A stretch of 64,000 nt of DNA from Pisaster brevispinus (lineage: Eukaryota; Echinodermata; Asteroidea; Forcipulatida; Asteriidae), in contig JAMKCF010000015.1 in NCBI GenBank assembly GCA_023634235.1, positions 2,023,698 to 2,087,697 on the forward strand, in the 5' to 3' direction. This document shows positions 58,701 through 64,000 of the stretch, piece by piece. Under the pieces are notes generated by a model. It did not search any database, was not told where the DNA came from, and saw only the letters and a list, made by a program, of their open reading frames with translations. Positions within the stretch are counted from its first letter, which is position 1; every line of letters starts with the position of its first letter. The translations under genes were made by a program, and so were the position numbers.

Positions 58701-61160
58701 GACAGATTATCCTACCTTGATGCAATTAAAGACTTTCCTCATTAATTAGTGGTTTGAGGTCAGTACAGGCACCAAACAATGAGACAATCTCAACTTCCCT
58801 CGAGGAGCTGGGTCAGTGACAGATAAGAGAGGGACAAGGAGGGGGTGCCACAGGCAACGACTTTAAAAGGAGCTAAAGATGGGAACAGATGTTGTGCTAA
58901 GCAAGGCGCAGATCCCCTCCATGAGTAGGGTTGTACCTTTACCCTCTTCCCAACCCACAGGGTTGAGCAGCTACACGGGTCCCACAGGGTGTAACAACTA
59001 CACACACGGTTCTCTTACTTCTGTTTTAAAGAGGGCTTAACAGAACTTCTCAGTATAACCATGGAGGAAGGAATTACTTCCTCCATGGTATAACCAGTAT
59101 AAGCCCTCTACCGTTTTCAAGTTTACCATCCTAGGACACAGAACGAGGTTCTTATTGAACCCTTCAAGTGCGGGAGTAATCCCAACAGGAATTATAAAAA
59201 TGCAGGGAGGTTCCACTAGTTACTGGCTCCCCAGTAGGCCAACAAGGTTTGATTGGCGGTGGGGGGGGGGGGTGTTGGAAATCTCAGAACCTTACACAGG
59301 CATCTGGAATCCTGCTACAAAGAAAAGATGGATCCACCTCATCAGGTTAGGTCTGGGTAGTTCGGTATGCCTGTACGATTTTGTGCACAAAGTGTATGAG
59401 TGAAAATATGTCAGCCCCTCAAAAATAAAACACTACCTAACTCTGGGACCTGATCCCCTCTTAGATATGTGGAATGGTCCAGTCAAGGATATCAAGGACT
59501 TTGAGTCCCCCCAGGATATATCACTTTGGAGAAAACAGTGATACGAATAAGACGTCTCATGGCTTAGTCCACTGTTGGTTCTCTTTCCTAGATAGTCTTA
59601 AAGATTGCCAGATACGTTCATGGTGAATGTGCCACCAGTGTGTCCAACCTGGTTCCTCCTATCAAGATGTTGCAGCGTGAAACCAAGCTTTCGGCTTCTT
59701 CTTACCCAGAGGGGCCTATACACTCTTGCTTTGCTGAGATACAGAAAGATGCAGAAGAGCCATTCCAACAGCTTTAGTCCACGTACTGCATCTCTTTGAA
59801 ACTCCTTGCCTGGTCAGCATGTTTCCCTCCATCCTACAATCTAGACTGTTTTAAGAGGAATATCAATTCCTACCTTCAGCTCCCCCCTGAGTTATTTCCA
59901 TCTTAAATATTTTCTTCTCGTAACAACCCTTTATACCAAGATTACCTTTTAGCCTTGTTTGGGGGCGAACTTACATAAGTTGTTTTGGTGTGAAGGGTTA
60001 AATGCTTACCCGCAGGACTTGTAGGTGAACACGATGAAGTTCTGATGCTGTTGTGGGTCTCTTTCCACGAATGTTATACAGGTGTAGTTCTCCCAGTGAC
60101 GCATGGCTTGTTTGAACATTGCACGCTGAGAACCTAAATAAAACATGTCAAATCAAGCCAAAACTCAGTATAAGTCAACTTACATTTTTTGATTTTCATT
60201 AGAAAATTTATTTCATAAACCCCATGTTATGACTGGTTCAAAACATTTTGGGGTTCAATATATATATAGTTTCATCTGGTCAATATATCTTTGTTCAACC
60301 CAAATTATTCAAAAAACGGCGGCCCGAAACTCCAAAACTGACTTTCCTCAAAACCTCCTTCCAAAAACAGCCTCTCTTCCTCGGTCCACTTCTTCAGACT
60401 TCCCTGCTGCTCTTTCCAATTTTGTCAGCAGCCCCCCCCCCCCCCCACCTAGCCATTTTCTGTGTTTTAATGAGTCTGCAAGTCACGTCCGTAGACACCC
60501 CCTAAATATTCCAAGTAACTCCAAATGACAAATAAGTGGCTTAAACTTTCGCTGTCGACCATAATTGCCCCTAATCGGCAGAAAACCACTGGGGAAAAGT
60601 GTTGCCGTCTTGACTCTTTAGAAAGAAAAAAAAGTGCAATCGAGAAATCTATTTGTTCACTTATTTAGTTTCTATCGTTTCAAAGGGGAGTGTAAAGTTT
60701 TCTTGTCGCCTGTAAAGTTTCTTTATGTTGTTCAAGTTGTTGTCGAATCGAATAAGAGACAATTTTTATCACCTTGAAATGTTTCTTCAGTCAGTTAGAT
60801 AAAGACTTTTTGTACTTTTGCTTATAATTCTATCTATTCCAAAAATATACAAGTTTCTTCTTGTCACCTGTTAAGTTTTTTGTGTCATTCAGGTTTTTCC
60901 GATCGAAAAAGAGACACTTTTACCGCCTTGAAATTTTCTTCAGTTGGTTTGATAAAGACATTTTGTTACTTTTGCTTAAAATTCTATCTCTTCCATATAT
61001 ATATATATATATATTTTATTGTCACCTGTAAAGTTTCCATCAATGATGTACGGTATGACTCCATAGGGCCACTTCCTCTCAGGTCTTGAAGTTACAGCTC
61101 TGGCTGATCTATGATGCGTTGTCATGGTTTCCTCTGTTTCATTCTCAGCTTCGGCATCTT
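42403..61160 (-). CDS. tld: Tolloid/BMP1-like astacin metalloprotease (5' end incomplete)
   Basis: Sixteen exons, 883 residues in the window. Exons: 61160-61026, 60133-60010, 57089-56911, 50598-50359, 49425-49207, 48882-48760, 48580-48435, 47810-47615, 46937-46812, 46308-46148, 45513-45207, 44880-44753, 44088-43875, 43524-43439, 43337-43173, 42507-42403. Order: prodomain tail with RSAR furin-type site (17-20), astacin catalytic domain (21-225), CUB1, CUB2, EGF1, CUB3, EGF2, CUB4, CUB5. Zinc ligands His115, His119, His125 with Glu116 ([13 protein letters not shown]) and Met-turn SIMHY (Met172, Tyr174). This is the full tolloid arrangement, unlike the shorter sea-urchin SpAN/BP10 type. Tolloids act outside the cell, cleaving procollagen and chordin. 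The signal peptide and most of the prodomain were not found. All splice phases close; no break or stop. Confidence 0.94.
42585..42885. repeat. Minisatellite with units of about 64 bp
   Basis: TTGCCTTGAGATAAAATGAC-type phrases recur at about 64-base intervals, each with GACTTCCAAG and GAGTTTAAAGGA variants, four to five degenerate units in the last tolloid intron. Confidence 0.75.
43173..43337 (-). CDS. tld: Tolloid exon 15: middle of CUB5
   Basis: Encodes [29 protein letters not shown] and RRGRFCGHK. Acceptor TTTTTGTAG, donor AAA/GTAAGT; 55 codons in phase 0. Confidence 0.93.
43439..43524 (-). CDS. tld: Tolloid exon 14: start of CUB5
   Basis: Encodes [20 protein letters not shown] and ends NYGSQ. 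Donor CAG/GTTCGT chosen over the GTAAG five bases downstream because that alternative gives an immediate stop in the next exon. Confidence 0.88.
43640..43850. repeat. Short tandem repeat of TACTTGACTCTTTCTGNGATAG type
   Basis: About eight degenerate copies of a 22-30 base unit (ACTTGACTCTTTCTGTGATAG and variants) in the intron between CUB4 and CUB5. Confidence 0.8.
43875..44088 (-). CDS. tld: Tolloid exon 13: second half of CUB4
   Basis: Encodes [31 protein letters not shown] and [11 protein letters not shown]. Acceptor AAACAG, donor ACAA/GTAAGT. Confidence 0.93.
44213..44570 (+). mobile_element. tRNA-derived SINE, plus-strand copy
   Basis: Head resembles a Leu/Ser-type tRNA: GTGGCGTGTCGTTACCGAGC (A box) and GGGTTCGAGTCCCGG (B box), followed by CCTTGAGCAAGGTACTTTAC and CCTTCGGATGGGACATTAAG. 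A second copy lies at 47217-47513 on the minus strand. Inside a tolloid intron. Confidence 0.78.
44753..44880 (-). CDS. tld: Tolloid exon 12: first half of CUB4
   Basis: Encodes [30 protein letters not shown] and TPGHKVQL. Acceptor TTTGTAG, donor CTG/GTAAGT, phase 0 out. Confidence 0.92.
45207..45513 (-). CDS. tld: Tolloid exon 11: second half of CUB3 fused with EGF2
   Basis: Encodes [30 protein letters not shown], then directly [16 protein letters not shown] and the rest of a calcium-binding EGF module. CUB and EGF segments share one exon without an intron. Donor GAAT/GTAAGC. Confidence 0.92.
45905..46060 (-). mobile_element. tRNA-derived SINE head, second family
   Basis: On the minus strand: TAGCTTAGCTGGTAGAGCGC (A box) and GGTAGGTTCAAGTCCTGC (B box). 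The copy at 55145-55262 shares the head and the flanking TTGGCGG words. Could fold roughly like a tRNA, but it is a repeat, not a functional gene. Confidence 0.65.
46148..46308 (-). CDS. tld: Tolloid exon 10: first half of CUB3
   Basis: Encodes [30 protein letters not shown] and SFELEGND. Acceptor TCACATAG, donor GAC/GTGAGT. Confidence 0.93.
46812..46937 (-). CDS. tld: Tolloid exon 9: EGF1
   Basis: Whole calcium-binding EGF module in one exon: [33 protein letters not shown]. Phase 1 in and out. Acceptor CCCTGCAG, donor GAAG/GTAAGA. Confidence 0.93.
47217..47513 (-). mobile_element. tRNA-derived SINE, minus-strand copy
   Basis: Reverse complement matches 44213-44570 through most of its length: GGCACAGCGGTCAAGCGCAC, GGATTCGGATCCCAGTCG, CTTTACCATAATTGCT and the GTTTACAGGTTTCCTC tail. 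Diverged B box, so an older insertion. Confidence 0.75.
47615..47810 (-). CDS. tld: Tolloid exon 8: second half of CUB2
   Basis: Encodes [32 protein letters not shown] and [10 protein letters not shown]. Acceptor AATACAG, donor AAAG/GTAAGA. Confidence 0.94.
47920..48180 (+). mobile_element. LINE ORF2 3' remnant, second family
   Basis: Plus strand reads [18 protein letters not shown], then after a frameshift [15 protein letters not shown] and [11 protein letters not shown]. These match the typical tail of CR1/L2-like reverse transcriptases (KALHGLAPPYL and LWNSLP...FK..LK.HLF). Interrupted, hence dead. Lies antisense in a tolloid intron. Confidence 0.65.
48435..48580 (-). CDS. tld: Tolloid exon 7: first half of CUB2
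   Basis: Encodes [33 protein letters not shown] and LNFQSFE. Acceptor CTCTCAG, donor GAG/GTAAGG, phase 0 out. Confidence 0.94.
48760..48882 (-). CDS. tld: Tolloid exon 6: second half of CUB1
   Basis: Encodes [20 protein letters not shown] and [10 protein letters not shown]. Acceptor TTTTGCAG, donor GAAG/GTAAGA. Confidence 0.93.
48947..49105. repeat. Fold-back repeat with GGTGTTAAAATAACA arms
   Basis: GGGTGTTAAATTAACAC and GGGTGTTAAAATAACAC face TGTTATTTTAACACCC; three related words in 150 bases, within the tolloid intron between exons 5 and 6. Confidence 0.6.
49207..49425 (-). CDS. tld: Tolloid exon 5: first half of CUB1
   Basis: Encodes [51 protein letters not shown]. Acceptor CCTCCAG, donor TTAG/GTTCGC. 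Confidence 0.93.
50359..50598 (-). CDS. tld: Tolloid exon 4: end of astacin domain with Met-turn
   Basis: Encodes [34 protein letters not shown] (Met-turn Met172, zinc-near Tyr174) and [12 protein letters not shown] to LLYKCP. Acceptor ACGTCAG, donor CCAA/GTAGGA. Confidence 0.95.
50925..51095 (-). mobile_element. tRNA-derived SINE, third family
   Basis: On the minus strand: GGCGGTCGGGTTGGCGTATT (A-box region), CCCGGTTCGAACCCCGCC (B box), then a tail with CTGCGTGGGTTTTTCCCTGG and GGTTTTCCTCCCAC, a phrase seen at the centre of several animal SINE families. Confidence 0.7.
52540..52925 (-). mobile_element. Fold-back element family M, copy 2 with internal GTT expansion
   Basis: Matches the reverse complement of 26103-26502 (GGTAGAGCTGACAAAATAGT, ACTCTGTTGTGCGAGTCAGG, AGAAACTGTTTTACTCGAAT). 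Interrupted in its middle by the GTT microsatellite and a T/G run. Confidence 0.7.
52743..52790. repeat. (GTT)16 microsatellite
   Basis: Uninterrupted GTT run followed by GTGTGTG, T-run and G-run. Lies where other copies of family M read GTTGTAACAACTGAAATCAG, suggesting expansion inside the element. Confidence 0.9.
53757..54073. repeat. Long TTTG array with TTGGGG interruptions
   Basis: About 320 bases of almost pure G and T on the plus strand: GTTTGTTTG runs broken by GTTGGGGTG. The long open frames on both strands (Cys-Leu-Phe-Val or Asn-Lys-Gln-Thr repeats) are artefacts of the repeat. Confidence 0.95.
55145..55262 (-). mobile_element. tRNA-derived SINE head, second family, copy 2
   Basis: On the minus strand: ATAGCTCAGTTTGAGGAGCA and GCAGGTTCAAGTCCAGCTCT. 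Shares flanking GGACACCGCCAACATTAGGG-type sequence with the copy at 45905-46060. Confidence 0.6.
56042..56194. mobile_element. Fold-back element with perfect 32-bp terminal inverted repeats
   Basis: Starts GGGGCCTTTCTCAAACCTCG and ends with the exact inverse; the 32 terminal bases match perfectly. GC-rich interior with repeated CGGAGCC words. Perfect arms imply a recent insertion or ongoing conversion. No coding capacity. Confidence 0.85.
56911..57089 (-). CDS. tld: Tolloid exon 3: astacin zinc-binding motif
   Basis: Encodes [39 protein letters not shown] and [17 protein letters not shown]. Contains all three zinc-binding His and the catalytic Glu. Acceptor TCTCAAG, donor CCAG/GTATAT. Confidence 0.96.
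57126..57285 (+). mobile_element. SINE with tRNA-like B box
   Basis: GGTCTTGGGTTCGAATCCCA is a tRNA B box; it is followed by ACAGGACTCGGGAAAGTACT, TATACAGTGCTTTGCACACA and CCCCGATGC. A truncated minus-strand copy lies at 28925-29025. Confidence 0.6.
57893..57985. repeat. GATT-rich microsatellite
   Basis: Degenerate TTGATTGATT run, same unit as 37595-37795, in the tolloid intron between exons 2 and 3. Confidence 0.75.
59058..59089. repeat. Perfect 13-bp palindrome arms
   Basis: ACCATGGAGGAAG, six-base loop GAATTA, then CTTCCTCCATGGT; the flanks also mirror each other weakly (CAGTATA on the left, TATAACC on the right). Confidence 0.75.
59625..59930 (+). mobile_element. Degenerate LINE 3' end, copy 2
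   Basis: Aligns over about 300 bases with 15730-16040: GAATGTGCCACCAGTGTGTC, GAGCCATTCCAACAGCTTTA, CACGTACTGCATCTCTTTG and CTAGACTGTTTTAAGAGGAA. Reads [10 protein letters not shown] in one frame, the LINE C-terminal motif. Lies in a tolloid intron. Confidence 0.62.
60010..60133 (-). CDS. tld: Tolloid exon 2: astacin domain, N-terminal lobe
   Basis: Encodes [20 protein letters not shown] and [10 protein letters not shown]. Too short to show up as a long open frame; recovered by homology of the pattern to tolloid and by phase. Acceptor TTATTTAG, donor CGG/GTAAGC. Confidence 0.94.
60690..61018. repeat. Two diverged 155-165 bp tandem units next to tolloid exon 1
   Basis: GCCTGTAAAGTTTCTTTATG (60708) and CACCTGTTAAGTTTTTTGTG (60867) begin two units sharing GACAC/GACAATTTT, CTTGAAAT, TTCTTCAGT and TACTTTTGCTTA words. 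The leading word equals the exon 1 donor boundary at 61021-61038. Confidence 0.7.
61026..61160 (-). CDS. tld: Tolloid exon: prodomain tail and start of astacin domain
   Basis: Acidic, Glu-rich propeptide tail ([16 protein letters not shown]), furin-type RSAR, then [19 protein letters not shown] and the start of DGNFTG. Acceptor TTTTCAG, donor ACAG/GTGACA. It enters with two bases of a split codon, so at least one more coding exon lies upstream. Confidence 0.93.
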
Positions 61161-61779
61161 CTGAAAACACACAGTACAAAAAAGAGGACACAATGATGAA
61201 AAATACAACACATTACTATTAAGGAGTTTGCCAGTTTTAAGCAAGTAAATAAAGGAATTATTATACATCAGAACTCTTGTGAAAAGATGTTGAAGGTGAG
61301 TCAACTTAAGTTCAAGAAACTCTTTTTTTTATTTTTTTATGTGGTGGTGAGCCAGCGCATCTTGCATGATGACGTCAAGATATTCCACGATGTCCATTTT
61401 TTTAAACGGATTTCTTATTCATTATTCCGAATTCCTTATTCGAAACTCACCATGGTGAACGATATGATTGTTGTTGCTGACGTGTTCGTAGTAAATGTCT
61501 ATCGAGTTTTAAGAAGGTAAAATTAAGGAATTATTATACATCATAACTTTCAAATTTAAAGGATGTTTTAAAAAAATCTGTACACGTTTCTCAATATTGC
61601 TCTTAAACTATTCATCAAAGCCTATGTAATTTCCTTGTAAACATCGTGTGCACCACATTAGCGACCCAAGCACGTTCTCCTTCGACGCTTGATTTATTTC
61701 ATTGCTATCTTCAGACCACCCACAGAGTGCTGTCAACGATACCGCCTCGTTCGTTACATTTTTAAAGTAATTTTTATAC

Positions 61780-62153
61780 GGGATTGGTGGAGCTGACAAA
61801 ATAGTCGCAGACTGTGTTCATGTTTTGTGTTGTGTGATCAACTGTATACATGAAATAACAAACCTGTAAAAAACTTGGGCGTGATCGGCTGTGTGAGTCA
61901 GGAGAAACTAGTAAAAAAACATGCAGAATTTTTCAGCAAGTATACAGTAGTACACATTGTCCTTAATTTTGGTTGGAGCATGGAGGTAGAAATCAGCTGT
62001 TGCGCTTTTTTAGGTTTTCAGATATACGGCTTTTTGAACATGAAGTTCATTTCAGAAGGAAATATTTCACAGAATACCGGTTCTAGTATGAGAAAGCTCT
62101 CAGACTAAAACTAAACAATGATGTTTTCCCATCCTTACCAACCATAGTACCTT
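61780..62153 (-). mobile_element. Fold-back element family M, copy 3
   Basis: Reverse-complement match to 26103-26502: ATTGGTGGAGCTGACAAAAT, GTGTGAGTCAGGAGAAA, TTCATTTCAGAAGGAAATAT; ends CCTTACCAACCATAGTACCT, the terminal repeat. Confidence 0.72.
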
Positions 62154-63121
62154 TAACTTAACCAAATCACCCGTCTCCACGACGTTTATCACCGCGTCGT
62201 GAAAGGTAATAATTGGAGCCAAACGGGGAAGAACTGGCGCCAGCAAAGTTCGTAACACTTCCCGTACTTCATCTTCAACTGTACATTTTGTACCCACACA
62301 AAAATGACATCTTAAGATGACTACACTCAACCCATCGAGTCCTATGCAAACACAAAGTGATGTGCGTAATGATTTTCCAGTGGGTGGGGACGAGGGGGCA
62401 CAGGCCGCCATAAAAGAAGCTTGTTTTAAAAACCAAAGTATACCTTTTAGGTCCAGTGTTCAGTCCCCTTTCACCAATATTCTTGTTGTGTTTATCTATT
62501 TAAATGGCTGCAAACTGGCGCGCCGTTTACAAAAACACCACCCTCTCCCGATGGCTGTGTGTTTCAGACGCAAGAAGTAAAAACAAGGAGTGTTCTGATT
62601 CAAAAAGGAGAACTATTTTTAACACAAGATACTCTGTTCTCATAAAGCATTAGGACACAAGTTTGGGTCAATAACCTTAAGCTAGGGCTATAGGAGTTCA
62701 TTTACGGAGTTTTTGTCTCCCAATAAAATTGGGACGATCGATGTTGTGGTTACGTTAATGCCTTTTTTTAGAGGAATACTTTTGCACTATGTGAAAGAAC
62801 TATAGGACAAACTTCGACTAAAGTCAAGCCCTGCCCGCAACGACAAGGCGAGGTGCATGCTGGGACTATTTCCGGTGACCTAGTGACCTTATTCACAGCT
62901 GTCACTAAGAATTAAGGGACATCATCATCAGTGATTAACCCTCCAACCTTAAAGAGGATGTTCGACTAGTTGATGCAGATGTACAGGAAATTTGGCCTTA
63001 AGATAACCCCTACTCCATTTGGCTTTCAAACAGTCCTGTTGCTGGCGAGGTGCTCCCAGTGACTTTAGGTTTGTTTTCTTTGGTTAATTTGGAGACTCAC
63101 GTACAAAAATGATCTGTCTAT

Positions 63122-63488
63122 CACCACACAGGTATGATACAGGATTGGCGGAGCTGACAAAATAGTCGCAGACAGTGTCCATGTTTTGTGTGATTAACCA
63201 TATAAATGAAATAACAAACCTGTTGTGTGGGTCAGGAGAAAATAGTGGGAAACCCAACATCATTTTTAGCATGTAAACACGTTGTCCTTGATTTTTGTTG
63301 TAACAACTGAAATCAGTTCTAGCCTCTTGCGTGTTCCAATTACAGGTTTTCAGAAACAATTTTCTCTATAACATGACTTCATTTTACAGGGTCATGTTTC
63401 ACGGGGAAAACGTTCTAGTATATAAACTTCATAATCAAGAAGCTTTAAGGTAAAAACTAAACAATTTTGTTTTTATTCTTACCAGTCC
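63122..63488 (-). mobile_element. Fold-back element family M, copy 4
   Basis: ATTGGCGGAGCTGACAAAAT, TGTGTGGGTCAGGAGAAAAT and TTACCAGTCCTGTGTGATCA mark it. Directly adjoins copy 5. Confidence 0.7.
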
Positions 63489-63810
63489 TGTGTGATCAAC
63501 CATATAACCAAAGAGCAAGGACACAAATCTGTAAAAATTTGTGGCTTAATCTGTTGTGTGAATCAGGAGAAAATAGTGGAAAACCATGAAGATTTTTAGG
63601 ATGTCAACACATTGTCCTTAAATTTGGTTGTAACAATCGAAATCGGCTGTTGCGCTTTTGTGGTTTTCAGATACATTTTTTCCCGAATAATTATGACTTC
63701 ATTTCAGAGGGAAATATTTCACAAACAAATATTCTAGTATGAACACCATAACCAGTAAGCTTTCAGACTAAAATTAAACAATGATGTTGTCTATCCTTAC
63801 CAGTCCTGTC
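63489..63810 (-). mobile_element. Fold-back element family M, copy 5 (5'-truncated)
   Basis: Begins inside the family at TGTGTGATCAACCATATAAC and runs to CTATCCTTACCAGTCCTGTC. Its left terminal repeat is missing, consistent with a tandem or nested arrangement with copy 4. Confidence 0.68.
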
Positions 63811-64000
63811 CTTTATTCTTTAAAACAAATTAGGCAAATAGGTTACTGGGTTTGTCTAAAGAAGGATACGTCCGGGTTTTTTTTTTTTTTTTTTCTTTTT
63901 TTTTTCGATGAATAGTGGTGTTTTCAAAAAAACAAAGTTCAAGTTAACTTCTTGATTTACTAACCCAGTTGTCTTTTCTCTTATAATCTGTTCTTATAAA

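Larger units (their letters stand above)
61161..64000. other. Right edge: tolloid upstream intron or intergenic DNA
   Basis: No confident exon. Three copies of fold-back family M (61780-62153, 63122-63488 and 63489-63810) take up over a third. A 103-codon minus-strand frame spans 62100-62411, see findings. A poly-T run lies near 63880. Confidence 0.5.

Overview
The window is eukaryotic genomic DNA: long AT-rich introns, GT-AG splice sites, many microsatellites and fold-back repeats, no operons. The tolloid gene (astacin-CUB2-EGF-CUB-EGF-CUB2) and the repeat style point to a marine deuterostome invertebrate. I infer an echinoderm, probably a sea star, but this rests on general resemblance and not on a search. 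Gene models below were built by joining coding stretches at GT/AG boundaries and checking that codon phase is kept across every junction.

Layout. (1) 1-3195: no gene seen; low-complexity DNA and the probable 3' side of the first gene. (2) 3196-10395, minus strand: a secreted trypsin-like serine protease, five exons. (3) 10396-21668: about 11 kb between two divergently transcribed genes, with palindromic repeats and a LINE remnant. (4) 21669-25445, plus strand: a paralogous trypsin-like protease, five exons, same intron phases 0-1-2-1. (5) 25446-30181: 3' UTR and interspersed repeats. (6) 30182-38551, plus strand: a nine-exon gene for a 652-residue protein with an N-terminal domain I do not recognise followed by five consecutive death-fold (death-domain-like) modules, one per exon. 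A tandem array of three about 1.35 kb repeat units sits in the intron between the first and second modules. (7) 38552-42402: intergenic, two fold-back elements and a palindrome carrying two CTCF-like motifs. (8) 42403-61160, minus strand: sixteen exons of a tolloid/BMP1-type metalloprotease; the signal peptide and most of the prodomain were not found and probably lie upstream, possibly beyond the window. (9) 61161-64000: several copies of one fold-back element; no confident gene.

Biology. The two proteases are predicted secreted zymogens with complete Ser/His/Asp triads and an Asp in the S1 pocket (trypsin-like specificity). Tolloid enzymes process procollagens and release BMPs from chordin. 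The poly-death-domain protein has no signal peptide or membrane segment and is most simply read as an intracellular signalling scaffold. There is no sign that these genes form a functional cluster beyond the protease pair.

The most interesting items are the death-domain gene (its modules alternate A-B-A-B and every module exon has symmetric phase 1-1), a probable gene-conversion tract between the protease paralogs, and the terminal-repeat-bounded array in the death-domain gene intron.
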